From contig JBOEHK010000006.1 of the NCBI GenBank assembly GCA_050633885.1, forward strand, positions 1-64,000: 64,000 nucleotides of DNA, in the 5' to 3' direction. Positions 26,307 through 35,670 of this stretch are shown piece by piece (the first letter of the stretch is position 1; each line of letters opens with the position of its first letter). The notes under the pieces are model-generated. The model had not been told where the DNA came from. It was given only the letters and a program-made list of their open reading frames with translations, and ran no database searches. Both the position numbers and the translations under genes were made by a program. The DNA comes from JAWSVE01 sp050633885. Lineage in GTDB: Bacteria; Pseudomonadota; Gammaproteobacteria; Pseudomonadales; Cellvibrionaceae.

Positions 26307-26333
26307 ATAAAAAAGGAGCGCCTAAGCGCTCCT
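26307..26333 (-). terminator. Terminator of the porin gene
   Basis: On the minus strand AGGAGCGC, a 4-base loop and GCGCTCCT are followed by TTTTTATT. The hairpin begins 45 bases past the porin stop. Confidence 0.85.
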
Positions 26334-26378
26334 CTTAATCCCCCATAAAACAGAGAGATTTTCATAGGATAAACAGTC

Positions 26379-27344
26379 TTAGAACTTATGCTCTAAACCG
26401 AATCCAAAAACAGTTTCTTCTGCATCATCATTTGCAGCATCAGTATCAACATTCGCGGTTATGTAAGCAAATGCTTTTGTACTTTTCGCCAACTTGCGAT
26501 CATAACCAAGAGAAATTGTTTGCTCTTCTGAGTCAGCAGAACCATTCTCTTTATCGTTAGTGCCTAATTGAGCTTTAATCGCATTGTTACCAAACTTGAA
26601 TGCACCACTCACAAAAGCGCCTTGCTCTTCTAGATCACCATTGACTTGTTCTGCTTGCTGAACCATTGCGCCCAGAGTGAAGTCACCAAAAGTAAATTGG
26701 CCAACAACTCGCTCAAGATCTAATCCATCAACATCACGATCTAAAGCCACTGCTACATACATGTTATCAACGGAATAATCGACAGATAATGATTTACCAT
26801 CAGCAATACCATCGTCACCATCAGCAGCACCGTCTTCACCAGGAATAATAGCGCCGGTGATCGTAAAACCACTAAAAGATGGTGAAGAATACATCACGAT
26901 ATCATTGGCACGATTTTCACCTTCAAACGTGTTTTTAATATCACCTTTTAAATCATTAAAAAGATCAATTTTCTTTTGCGCAAGTTTTGTTGGAGTATCG
27001 TGCTTTCCACCCAAGATTTTACCAAAGTCACCTTGTAAACCAATGTAACGATTCCGTGCTTTTAAATCGGTGCCGTCTCCATCTGTATTGACTTCCCATT
27101 CCAACTGGTAGATCACGCTAACATGATCGTTGAGCTCTGTTTTTCCTTTGAATCCAAAACGTGATGCATTTGAGTTTAACTGCCACTCGTCATAATCACT
27201 GGCTGGAGCATTATCGAAAGACGCATCATATCGATCGAAAGTTAAGTTAATCTTTCCGTAGACATCGCCGTCAATTGGACCATCGGCAACAGCAGCAAAA
27301 GGTAGCGCAGTTGTAAGTAATAATGGCAAAAGTCTTAATTTCAT
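26379..27344 (-). CDS. Gram-negative general porin
   Basis: This 321-residue outer-membrane beta-barrel has a signal peptide ending AVADG. Its N-terminal strand is DGDVYGKINLTFDRYD, it carries the loop-rich KARNRYIGLQGDFGKILGGKHDTP segment, and it ends in the terminal aromatic HKF needed for BAM-assisted insertion. It belongs to the porin_4 type, which forms trimeric diffusion channels. The barrel is acidic overall. The upstream region holds inverted repeats that may be operators. A strong terminator follows, as expected for an abundant protein. Confidence 0.88.
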   Translation of the reverse strand: MKLRLLPLLLTTALPFAAVADGPIDGDVYGKINLTFDRYDASFDNAPASDYDEWQLNSNASRFGFKGKTELNDHVSVIYQLEWEVNTDGDGTDLKARNRYIGLQGDFGKILGGKHDTPTKLAQKKIDLFNDLKGDIKNTFEGENRANDIVMYSSPSFSGFTITGAIIPGEDGAADGDDGIADGKSLSVDYSVDNMYVAVALDRDVDGLDLERVVGQFTFGDFTLGAMVQQAEQVNGDLEEQGAFVSGAFKFGNNAIKAQLGTNDKENGSADSEEQTISLGYDRKLAKSTKAFAYITANVDTDAANDDAEETVFGFGLEHKF

Positions 27345-27679
27345 GAAGTAGCCCTTTTAAATAGTCAATTATGGATGTGACCAAACGCTAGACAAGCTGT
27401 TATTAGCTTATCTGCACTGTTAAGCGGCAATAGAATAACTAGAACGCTCTTTCTTGGCACAGGGGCATTGTCAGGGCGAAATATTTCAGAAATATTACAA
27501 ATGTAATAAAAATGACATTATTTTTTCATATTAATGTAATAAATAGGCAATCTGGCTGTTAAACGACCATGCCAGATCGAGAAGCTAATGCCATTAACTT
27601 CAAATATAGAGAAAAGCTAGCTATCGACTAGAAGAGTCAGGTATGTACAGTTAGGCTATTATAGATACGCGAGAACAGA
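27345..27679. promoter_or_regulatory. Porin upstream region with AATGTAAT inverted repeats
   Basis: In these 335 bases there is a palindrome AATATTTC-A-GAAATATT (27480-27496), overlapped by ATTACA-AA-TGTAAT (27494-27507). Another AATGTAAT lies at 27533-27540. They lie 140-200 bases before the porin start and could bind a regulator, but no known box is recognised. Confidence 0.4.
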
Positions 27680-28474
27680 TTAAACCCCGCCGCAAATAAC
27701 CCCGAGCGACAAGAGCTTAGTTAATAGATCCCGTCCAAACTGCATAACAACTGAATGATCAGGTGCATTCATTTCTTTGGCCAGCAGTATTAATGCTTCT
27801 TCACCCGTTAAAGCACTCCCCGAGAGCATGTGATTGGCGCTGTCTTCAATTTTATTATCATCAGCTAACATTGTTAGCAATCGACTCGTTGCTGAATTGC
27901 TTTCCATAAACTTAACATCATCGTTGCGGTCGCGATAAACCACCAAGAAGGTGGGTTCCGCTGGGATACTTTCAGGCTGATTATCAGGACCGATTGTATG
28001 AACAGGGAATTGATAGGATAAATTCCAGGCCAACGGCGAAACAACTGGATGAGTTTTCAACAGGTCGACATCGCTGTTAATGTGCTCTGGAAAAACTTCA
28101 GTGGAAACATCGAGTGCTAACTCCACCCATTCATAATGCGCTAGCTCCAATAGAAAAATAGGGTCGGATGCATGAGACGCTCGATCATTTTGAAGATAAG
28201 ACAGAAACTCTTGACCAATTTCTAAAAAATAAGGCGTGTGCGATTGATGAGAACGGATAAAATCTCTCACCATTTCGTGCCAATGTTTATCGTTAAAAAT
28301 CTGCCGTACTATAGGAAAATTTCCGCTAATAAAACCTTCAATATTGTTGTAGATTAAATCACGATAAATGGCCATTCGACGATCTTCAACATCAGCCGGC
28401 GCTGGATTTTTTTCAGGGTCACGTAAATGAGCGACAAACTCAGATTGTGATTGTAAAAATTGTACATCTGACAT
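27680..28474 (-). CDS. hvfC: HvfC-type RiPP maturation partner (DUF2063)
   Basis: This 264-residue protein has the DUF2063 N-terminal helical domain: FLQSQSEFVAHLRD, IYRDLIYNNIEGFISGNFPIVRQI, and RDFIRSHQSHTPYFLEIGQEFLSYL. In the Hvf and methanobactin-related systems this partner forms a complex with the DUF692 iron enzyme and presents the precursor peptide. It lies 78 bases after hvfB on the same strand, as expected for an hvfABC operon. Confidence 0.88.
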   Translation of the reverse strand: MSDVQFLQSQSEFVAHLRDPEKNPAPADVEDRRMAIYRDLIYNNIEGFISGNFPIVRQIFNDKHWHEMVRDFIRSHQSHTPYFLEIGQEFLSYLQNDRASHASDPIFLLELAHYEWVELALDVSTEVFPEHINSDVDLLKTHPVVSPLAWNLSYQFPVHTIGPDNQPESIPAEPTFLVVYRDRNDDVKFMESNSATSRLLTMLADDNKIEDSANHMLSGSALTGEEALILLAKEMNAPDHSVVMQFGRDLLTKLLSLGVICGGV

Positions 28475-28552
28475 AATTAGATTTTTCGAATAGTGCTTTA
28501 AAATTAAATAGGTATTATAAAGCTGGTAATTTTAAACATTGACCGTTTAGGG

Positions 28553-29443
28553 TTAACGCTTAATTAGCTCAGCCTCAAGCAGACTTTTATTCTTATTAAC
28601 AGTATTCTTTTCGTATTTTTTTTGCAGTGTTTTCACTTGCTGAACTTCTAATAATAATTCATCGACTGGAGGAATATTGAAATCTCGCTCTAACAAAGTA
28701 GGAATCACACCAAAACGTTGGTAGGTTTTATCAAGTAAATCCCAAACAGCAGGAATAACGTCAGCCCCATGGGTATCCACACGTAAATCTTCCGCTTCAT
28801 CATAATGCCCAGCAACATGCACATACACCGCTTTTTCAACGGGTAATTGATTTAAAAAATCAACGGGATCATATTTATGATTAATGCTATTCACGTAAAT
28901 ATTATTAACATCTAATAAAAGATCGCAATCGGCCTCTTTAATAACCGCATTGATAAAGTCTATCTCAGACATTTCTTGATGAGGCGCGCAGTAATAAGAG
29001 ACATTTTCCATTGCAATACGTCTTTCTAAAATGTCTTGAACTTCTTTAATTCTTTTTGCAACGTAGTGCACAGCTTCTTCAGTAAACGGAATTGGCATTA
29101 GGTCGTAAAGATGCCCTTCGTCTGAACAATAACTTAAATGCTCTGTGTATGAGCAAATATTATGCTCATCAAGAAATAATTTGATATTTTTTACTAAAGA
29201 ATAATCAAGCGGAGCAGGTGCGCCTATTGAAAGACTTAAACCATGGCACACAAAGGGGAATTTTTCTGTATAAGCTTTGAATTGTTTTCCGAATCGGCCA
29301 CCTAGACCAATCCAATTTTCTGGAGCGACTTCCATAAAATCAACATCGGCTGTTGTTAAATTTGCGAGGGAGCCAAGAAGGCTCCGCCGCAAACCCAAAC
29401 CAGCACCTTGAACAGGATAAGACTGATTTAAAGAAGTTTTCAT
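28553..29443 (-). CDS. hvfB: HvfB, DUF692 multinuclear iron oxidase modifying Cys residues
   Basis: This 296-residue TIM-barrel protein belongs to the DUF692 (MbnB/HvfB) family. Conserved metal-site segments include HGLSLSIG, EHLSYCS, MENVSYYC, LLDVNNIYVNS, HVAGHYD and DTHG. Family members use an oxygen-dependent iron cluster to convert Cys of a precursor peptide into oxazolone/thioamide or thiooxazole groups that bind copper. It lies 34 bases after the Cys-repeat precursor gene and before hvfC. The substrate match is clear from context. The exact modification here is inferred from the family. Confidence 0.92.
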   Translation of the reverse strand: MKTSLNQSYPVQGAGLGLRRSLLGSLANLTTADVDFMEVAPENWIGLGGRFGKQFKAYTEKFPFVCHGLSLSIGAPAPLDYSLVKNIKLFLDEHNICSYTEHLSYCSDEGHLYDLMPIPFTEEAVHYVAKRIKEVQDILERRIAMENVSYYCAPHQEMSEIDFINAVIKEADCDLLLDVNNIYVNSINHKYDPVDFLNQLPVEKAVYVHVAGHYDEAEDLRVDTHGADVIPAVWDLLDKTYQRFGVIPTLLERDFNIPPVDELLLEVQQVKTLQKKYEKNTVNKNKSLLEAELIKR

Positions 29444-29477
29444 AATAGAATCAAATGAATAATGTATTGGTTGCTAA

Positions 29478-29816
29478 TTAGCTTTTACCGCCACATTTTC
29501 CTTCGCCACATTTGCCCTCTCCACACTTACCTTCTTTCTCGGCTTTCTTTTCTCCACCGCACTTACCTTCACCACATTTTCCTTCACCACACTTACCTTC
29601 TTTGTCGGCTTTTTTCTTTCCACCGCACTTACCTTCACCACATTTGCCTTCGCCGCACTTACCTTCTGCGCCTTTTTCAGCAAGGTTATACCCTGACTGT
29701 AAATCTGAAGATGCAAACGGATTTTCAGATGCAGATACAACTGATGATAAAGAAGCAGATGCTAGAAACGCAGCGCCTACTGCTGCAGCCAGTGGAGTTA
29801 AGTTTTTCTTCGCCAT
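29478..29816 (-). CDS. hvfA: HvfA-type RiPP precursor with nine EGKCG motifs
   Basis: This 112-residue peptide has a signal-like Ala/Ser-rich N terminus (about 1-30) and a short leader (ENPFASSDLQSGYNLAEKGA). It then carries nine EGKCG units in three blocks of three, with Cys at 54, 59, 64, 76, 81, 86, 98, 103 and 108. Lys-rich spacers separate the blocks. EGKC motifs are the known modification sites of HvfA peptides that bind copper after HvfB/HvfC action. AAGGAG precedes the ATG. The peptide is probably exported and buffers copper in the envelope. Confidence 0.92.
   Translation of the reverse strand: MAKKNLTPLAAAVGAAFLASASLSSVVSASENPFASSDLQSGYNLAEKGAEGKCGEGKCGEGKCGGKKKADKEGKCGEGKCGEGKCGGEKKAEKEGKCGEGKCGEGKCGGKS
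29490..29666 (-). repeat. 66-base tandem repeat inside hvfA
   Basis: The three EGKCG blocks repeat every 22 codons (66 bases), almost unchanged at DNA level, for about 2.7 units. Nested 15-base units encode each EGKCG. The array is prone to expansion or contraction, which would alter the number of copper-binding groups. Confidence 0.8.
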
Positions 29817-29872
29817 AAGTTTTCTCCTTATATTTGCGATTTTTACATTGACTAAATTGTTGTGCTTTAACT

Positions 29873-29917
29873 AACTGTAAAATGAGTAACTGTAAAATGA
29901 GTAACTATAAAACGAAT
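29873..29917. repeat. Three tandem 15-base repeats upstream of hvfA
   Basis: Two exact copies of AACTGTAAAATGAGT are followed by the variant AACTATAAAACGAAT. They lie 57-100 bases before the hvfA start codon, where promoter or activator sites would be expected. Confidence 0.7.
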
Positions 29918-30037
29918 AGCTGTAGACCGTTACGATCATGTTTTAAAATGGGTTACATAATCTAAAAAAATAATAACAAATGAGAAGCCTATTCACCTTC
30001 GATTAACTCTCAATTTATTCCTTTGCATACTCCTCGT

Positions 30038-30175
30038 ATGAACAGGGCTTATCCTTTGAAGATTCTCTTGAATTTGGATAATAGTTTTATTGTGTTCAGC
30101 GATGAACAAGCATTTATTGCATTGAAACGGCAACTTGAAGCTTTCCTCAATAGTACGTTTGTGCGCCTTTTTTAG
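30038..30175 (+). CDS. Possible 45-residue small protein
   Basis: An ATG-started frame encodes 45 residues with an amphipathic, plausible composition (ILLNLDNSFIVFSDEQ, then a helical ALKRQLEAFLN). No ribosome site precedes it and no family is recognised. It may be a remnant of a longer gene or chance. Confidence 0.2.
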   Translation: MNRAYPLKILLNLDNSFIVFSDEQAFIALKRQLEAFLNSTFVRLF

Positions 30176-30291
30176 ATAAAGAGCAATGGAATAAGTTCAA
30201 ATGCACTTTACTCTTCTCGGTTAATATAGGCCTGTTAAAAAATTACCGGTTAAAATTCAACCAAACGGAAGACTCTACCCCAAGAACGCTT

Positions 30292-31311
30292 TTAAACTGA
30301 CGCTATCACAGCAGGCTCTTCATTGGGTAGCTCTTCGGTCTTTTCATCATTTGCTAGAGGGTTGTGTTCTTCTAGCCAATATTTGAGTTGTTGAAAATGG
30401 TCAGTGCAACTAGATGGATGACGCAACAACCCATTTACAGTGTAATCCCGCTCATTCCCTCCTTTCTTGCTCACAATGATCATACGGCCATCATGTGGGC
30501 CTAACTCTGAAATCAAAGCGCGACAATCAGTCGGCGATCCCCATAACTCTTGCTCGCGATTGGTTATATAGAGACTTGGAGGTAGTTGCGTCGCTGATAA
30601 AGCCTCTCGATAATCATAGGCATCCACAGGATCCACCCATTTTTCCTCTTCTTGCCATTGTCGCCAAGTCTCAAATGCCCCTAGTGTTTCTCTACTCACA
30701 CTTTCACCAAAAGGCAGAGTGATATATCCGGCCATAAGGCGAGAGAGCGCGCAGTAAGCATTCCAGGAATTGTATTTTTGTTTGGCTACCCAAGTCTCTA
30801 CTTGTCTTCGACGGCTCGCAGAGAAATGCGCCATTCCAACAACAGGAGCAAAAAGATGCCGGCCCTGAATGCCCTCTGATTGAAATCGCCCAAATGCCGC
30901 CAAGAGCTGCAAACTTCCCAGATCTTGGCCCATCCAAAACTGAGGAACGCCTGGCCGGAGCTTATCAATCATCGCTAGATGGGCAGGTATATCCTCGCAA
31001 ATTGACTCATGGATTCCCCAACTCGCTCGGCGGCTCGCTTGGGGCCAGCTATCTCCTTTACCTCGTAAGTCAGCAAGGTAAACATCATAGCCTTCGCTTG
31101 CCAAAAAAGTGGCTAAACCGCCTTTATCTTGTGCTGAAGAATTAAATTTTGGGAGAAATATCTGGGAGCTATCCAAAAAACCAGACAGCAAAAGAATAGG
31201 AGTACCTTCTGCATTGCGGTAACAACGCCGTAGCGCTAATTGGCTACTACCAACTTGGACATTATGTGATTGGATTCTTAGTCGAACGCCATTCCATGTA
31301 ATATTTTGCAT
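30292..31311 (-). CDS. Alpha/beta hydrolase with Asp at the nucleophile position
   Basis: This 339-residue protein has the alpha/beta hydrolase core: ILLLSGFLDSS (oxyanion strand), GYDVYLADLRGKGDS and a nucleophile elbow that reads GQDLGS (128-133). Asp130 is where Ser normally sits. Asp nucleophiles occur in epoxide hydrolases and haloalkane dehalogenases. The next Ser (133) is at the wrong place for a lipase. Candidate base residues are His in the GPHDG or LLRHPSS segments. No signal peptide is seen. The reaction is unknown and there are no operon partners. Confidence 0.75.
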   Translation of the reverse strand: MQNITWNGVRLRIQSHNVQVGSSQLALRRCYRNAEGTPILLLSGFLDSSQIFLPKFNSSAQDKGGLATFLASEGYDVYLADLRGKGDSWPQASRRASWGIHESICEDIPAHLAMIDKLRPGVPQFWMGQDLGSLQLLAAFGRFQSEGIQGRHLFAPVVGMAHFSASRRRQVETWVAKQKYNSWNAYCALSRLMAGYITLPFGESVSRETLGAFETWRQWQEEEKWVDPVDAYDYREALSATQLPPSLYITNREQELWGSPTDCRALISELGPHDGRMIIVSKKGGNERDYTVNGLLRHPSSCTDHFQQLKYWLEEHNPLANDEKTEELPNEEPAVIASV

Positions 31312-31516
31312 GGTAGCTCATCATCATTAGGACGAAAATTTAAAGAAGATGTGTATTTATTTTTATATTCTTAGTCATGAAAAACAGAATCTAGTGTAAA
31401 TTAATTTAGCCCAGCAAGCTATAAACTAAACTGCTAGTAACTAGCCATCAATAAAAAATAGTAAAACAATAGTTAAATAATAGTAACTCAGTATTTATTC
31501 TTACTAAAAAGCACAA

Positions 31517-34500
31517 TCAGCTTAGCTGTTTTTCAATTTTAGCCCATTGCTTTTCTAGCCGTTTAGATGAAACCGGCAAACTGGTTTTCATTGGCTGAGC
31601 AAATAGCGACAAGCGATATTCTTCTAACATCCATCGATATGTTTCAACGTCTGCTTGTTTATAGATGAGTGACTCATTGTCCGAAAGCCAATAGTGATCT
31701 AGGCAATCAACAAAAGGCTGCAGTTCATCTAAATACTGAATGTCTTTTTGAATTTGCGCATCCGATTTTTCAATTCGTTTTTTTATGCCTTGTAAAAACC
31801 TCGGGTACTGCTCCAACCAATGTTCAGGCGTGTAAAATAAAAAATGTGGCCTCGTTAAACGCTTAAGTTGTAGTTTTATATCTTTTTGTATTTCAGAAAA
31901 TAATTTTTTGCTATTTCTTTGATCAAGTAACGCATGTATTACTATAGATTCATCTGCAATCGTTAACATTAAATGTTCAAGATAATGGGATTTTACAGTG
32001 ATGTTTTCTTTCGCCGTTTTTAGTAAAACCTCGTAAGCAGATTTATTTCTAGGAAGCTGAGAAACAGTTTTAGAAAAACAAGCCTGTTTGACCGCGGCAC
32101 AGAGAACATCATCAATCAAATCTTCTTTTTTACCAAATATGGCTAATCGCAATGCCATATTTTTTCCTTTAAATAAGTTTTTTTGCAGGTATTTTACTTG
32201 CTGCGTTAAATCTTGAAGCAGTAAACGAACGACGCCCTTTTCCAAAGCCTGCTCAGCTTGAGAATGATCATCCATCAAACGCAAACTAACATCATCACCA
32301 TTATCCACTAAAGCGGGATAACCAACGGTGGTTACGCCATTTTTTTTCAAATGATAGGTTTCAGGTAATCTTTCTAAATCCCATGTAGTTATGTTATCTC
32401 GCTCAATAGACTCCCCTACCGAGCGGAGCGTCTCTTGCAGGCGACCGCGATAACGCTCGCGCAACTCATCCAATTGTCGACCGCTATCAATAATTTTTTC
32501 TTTCTCATCAACTACTTTTATATTAAATAAATAATAAGGATCTAATGAAATAGTTTGCCATGCATCGTCATCAACAAGAACAGCCGTGACTTTTTGAAGA
32601 GCCTTTTGTAACGCAGTAACAAGACTCAACTCATTCTTTGTATTCTCACTACTGTTACTTCGCTCTGTCAGAAACGGCATTGCCCTATCAACCACATCAG
32701 GGACTGGAACAAAATTTTTACGCCATTGTTTCGGTAGGGACTTAACGAGCTGAATACATTTTTCTCTCAACATGCCTGGCACTAGCCATTCTAATTTTTC
32801 TGCTGACAACACATGCAGGCCATGAATCGGAACGTGTAAGCTAACGCCATCATCGAGTGTTCCCGGCTCAAAATGATAACTCACCTTATATGTTTGATCG
32901 TTAATCAGTAACTCGTTAGGGAATTGCGCCTGCGTCACATCGACGGCAGCGTGCTGCATTAATAAATCACGGGGAAGGCATAAAATTTCAGGATTATCCT
33001 TTTCTGCCTGTTTTCGCCAATATTCAAATCCTTTTAAATTAACAATGTTAGAAGGTACTCGCTCATTAAAATATTCAAACACGTGCTTATCTTCAACAAG
33101 AATATCTCGACGCCTAGATTTGGCTTCTAGCTCTTCTAGCTCTTTAAACAGCGCTGCATTGTGTTGCCAGAAATTCACTGGCTGCGTATTGCTTTCCTGT
33201 TGTTTTTGGTTAACAGCGATTTTTGGTGGCTTGTAATTACCTTCCACTAAAGCGGCTTGAATGAAAATTTCACGGGATTGTTCAGGATCAATATTACTAA
33301 AATTAACGCGACGTTTTTCAACCAGCATTACACCGTACAAACTCACTCTCTCATACACCATCACCTGCCCTCGCTTTGCATCATAATGAGGTTCAAAGTG
33401 ATTTTTTTTCACTAAATGATTTGCAGCCGATAAAATCCATTCCGGTTCTACTTTTGCGACATTGTGTGCATAAAGTTTAGTTGTTTCTATTAACTCTCCT
33501 GCGGCAATCCATTTTGGAGTTTTCTTAAAAAGAGAGGAGCCAGGAAAAATAGAAAACTTACGATTACGTGGACCTAGGTAAACTCTGTCCTCAGTCAGCA
33601 TGCCTATATTCCCCAATAATCCAGTCAATAAGGCACGATGGACAGATTCTAAATTGGCAGATGTTTTATTTTCGACAAACCCCAATTGTTTTGCCGTTAG
33701 GCGCAACTGATGATGTAAATCTCGCCACTCTCGCAAACGCAAGAAAGATAAAAATTCTTTTTTGCACAGTTTTCGATATTGACTTTGAGATAAATCTTGT
33801 CGTTGTTCTTCGACGTAGTCCCACAATTTCAAACTTGAAAGAAAATCAGAACCTTCTTCCCAAAAACGACGATGCTTTTCATCGGCAGCTTGCTGTTTAT
33901 CAGCAGGTCTTTCACGAGGATCTTGAATAGTCGACAGACTGACAATAATTAACAACTCGCGTAAACAACTTAATTCGTTTGCTGCTATACACATGCGTGC
34001 AAATTTTGGATCGACAGAAAACTGCGTCAACTGCCGGCCTAAAGGACTCAACTGACCCTGAGAATCAATGGCCTGCAATTCTTCAAGTAATTTATAACCA
34101 TCATTAATCAATCGTCTATCGGGTTTTTCCACAAAAGGAAAATCGTGAATATTGCCTAAGCGCAATTGTGCCATTTGTAAAATAACGGTCGCAAGATTAC
34201 TGCGAAGAATTTCTGGTTCGGTAAATTCTGGACGAGTGTTAAAATCAGCTTCCTCATAAAGACGATAACAAATACCGTTACTGACACGCCCACTACGACC
34301 TTTTCGTTGATTGGCACTCGCTTGAGAAATAGCTTCTATTGGTAACCGTTGAATTTTAGTGCGATAACTATAGCGACTGACTCTTGCATAACCTGGGTCA
34401 ATAACATAGCGAATCCCCGGAACAGTAATGGAAGTTTCAGCCACATTCGTTGCAAGCGCAACGCGCACACCACGATGTGATTGAAAAACTTTCGCTTGTT

Positions 34501-35536
34501 CCGACAAGCTTAATCGCGCATAGAGTGGGACAACCTCTACATCTTTTATGTGTGCTTTTCGCAATGCAAGAGCAGCTTCACGAATATCTCGTTCACCGCT
34601 AAGAAAAACAAGAATATCGTTTCCTTTATTTGCTCCAATCGTATTTTTATCTTCCCCTTCCTTTCTATCAAAAGTCACAATATCAGAAACCACAGTGACG
34701 ATAGCATCCGACAAATCTTCATCTTCAAACATAGGACGATAATGAACATCCACTGGATAGGTTCGACCAGAGACTTGAACAACAGGTGCATGATCAAAAT
34801 GCTTTGAAAGCCGTTCAACATCAATCGTCGCGGAAGTAATAATCACTTTAAGGTCAGGACGTCGCGGTAGCAATTGCTTTAAATAACCCAACAAAAAATC
34901 AATATTTAAACTACGTTCGTGGGCCTCATCGATAATAATTGTGTCGTAGCGATTCAAAAAACGATCGTTTTGTATCTCAGCTAACAAAATACCATCAGTC
35001 ATTAATTTTACAGCGGTTATGTCGTTACTGTGATCAGTAAAGCGAACTTGATAACCGACAAGCTCGCCTAATTCGACATGAAGCTCTTCTGCAATTCTGC
35101 TTGCGACCGTTCGTGCAGCAATCCGTCTTGGCTGAGTGTGCCCGATTAGCCCTTTAACACCCCGCCCTAGTTCCAAACAAATCTTGGGTAACTGCGTTGT
35201 TTTACCTGAACCGGTCTCGCCCGCAATGACAACGACTTGATTATTTTTAATTGTTTCTGCAATGAGCTCTCGCTTTTGGGCAATTGGCAATTCTTCAGGA
35301 AATGCTATAGCGGGTATCTGAGAGCTTCGCTTATCAACCAACTCAAGAGAGGTAGACACTCGGGCGTCTAGTTTTTTTTCTAACACCTCGATAGGTTTGT
35401 TTTGACGTTGGCGCTTTTGTAGATCTTGTTGCAATCTCATAACCGCTCGTCGATCTTTTAGCATCAGATCATCTAACACAATAGGCTTCGCGAGATTTGT
35501 AACGTTTGATTTTGGAGGGGTAGAATCAGTTGTCAT
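31517..35536 (-). CDS. hrpA: ATP-dependent RNA helicase HrpA
   Basis: This 1339-residue DEAH-box helicase has a P-loop GETGSGKT (106-113), the DEAH box (203-206) and SATID. The family-specific QRKGRSGRVSNG segment and winged-helix/OB regions follow, with a long C-terminal extension typical of bacterial HrpA. HrpA unwinds RNA and has been linked to ribosome collision rescue and mRNA processing. The length is close to that of E. coli HrpA (about 1300). It stands alone, with a 134-base gap to the upstream VWA gene that contains a terminator. Confidence 0.93.
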   Translation of the reverse strand: MTTDSTPPKSNVTNLAKPIVLDDLMLKDRRAVMRLQQDLQKRQRQNKPIEVLEKKLDARVSTSLELVDKRSSQIPAIAFPEELPIAQKRELIAETIKNNQVVVIAGETGSGKTTQLPKICLELGRGVKGLIGHTQPRRIAARTVASRIAEELHVELGELVGYQVRFTDHSNDITAVKLMTDGILLAEIQNDRFLNRYDTIIIDEAHERSLNIDFLLGYLKQLLPRRPDLKVIITSATIDVERLSKHFDHAPVVQVSGRTYPVDVHYRPMFEDEDLSDAIVTVVSDIVTFDRKEGEDKNTIGANKGNDILVFLSGERDIREAALALRKAHIKDVEVVPLYARLSLSEQAKVFQSHRGVRVALATNVAETSITVPGIRYVIDPGYARVSRYSYRTKIQRLPIEAISQASANQRKGRSGRVSNGICYRLYEEADFNTRPEFTEPEILRSNLATVILQMAQLRLGNIHDFPFVEKPDRRLINDGYKLLEELQAIDSQGQLSPLGRQLTQFSVDPKFARMCIAANELSCLRELLIIVSLSTIQDPRERPADKQQAADEKHRRFWEEGSDFLSSLKLWDYVEEQRQDLSQSQYRKLCKKEFLSFLRLREWRDLHHQLRLTAKQLGFVENKTSANLESVHRALLTGLLGNIGMLTEDRVYLGPRNRKFSIFPGSSLFKKTPKWIAAGELIETTKLYAHNVAKVEPEWILSAANHLVKKNHFEPHYDAKRGQVMVYERVSLYGVMLVEKRRVNFSNIDPEQSREIFIQAALVEGNYKPPKIAVNQKQQESNTQPVNFWQHNAALFKELEELEAKSRRRDILVEDKHVFEYFNERVPSNIVNLKGFEYWRKQAEKDNPEILCLPRDLLMQHAAVDVTQAQFPNELLINDQTYKVSYHFEPGTLDDGVSLHVPIHGLHVLSAEKLEWLVPGMLREKCIQLVKSLPKQWRKNFVPVPDVVDRAMPFLTERSNSSENTKNELSLVTALQKALQKVTAVLVDDDAWQTISLDPYYLFNIKVVDEKEKIIDSGRQLDELRERYRGRLQETLRSVGESIERDNITTWDLERLPETYHLKKNGVTTVGYPALVDNGDDVSLRLMDDHSQAEQALEKGVVRLLLQDLTQQVKYLQKNLFKGKNMALRLAIFGKKEDLIDDVLCAAVKQACFSKTVSQLPRNKSAYEVLLKTAKENITVKSHYLEHLMLTIADESIVIHALLDQRNSKKLFSEIQKDIKLQLKRLTRPHFLFYTPEHWLEQYPRFLQGIKKRIEKSDAQIQKDIQYLDELQPFVDCLDHYWLSDNESLIYKQADVETYRWMLEEYRLSLFAQPMKTSLPVSSKRLEKQWAKIEKQLS

Positions 35537-35600
35537 AGAACATTGGATAACAGAATAAATATGCCGCCATGATACAGAACAAAAATTAAGATCGGAAATA

Positions 35601-35629
35601 AAAAAGAGAAGCTATAGGCTTCTCTTTTT
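35601..35629 (-). terminator. Terminator of the MoxR-CoxE-like operon
   Basis: AAAAAGAGAAGC, a 5-base loop and GCTTCTCTTTTT form a perfect 12-base stem ending in a T run on both strands. It lies 42 bases past the VWA gene stop. Confidence 0.8.
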
Positions 35630-35670
35630 CGGTCTGACATTACTTAAAACAAGGTATTAACACAATAATA

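Larger units (their letters stand above)
29817..30291. other. Intergenic region upstream of hvfA
   Basis: This 475-base stretch holds the hvfABC promoter region. A 15-base unit (AACTGTAAAATGAGT) occurs three times in tandem at 29873-29917, the third copy degenerate. No clear sigma-70 pair is seen at a suitable distance. An open frame of 45 codons at 30038-30175 is listed separately. Confidence 0.5.

Noticed and set aside
29512..29874. Open frames on the plus strand opposite hvfA (repetitive His/Pro/Leu-rich)
   Set aside because: They are mirror images of the Cys-repeat coding strand. They have no ribosome site or family likeness, whereas the minus-strand gene has a clear one.
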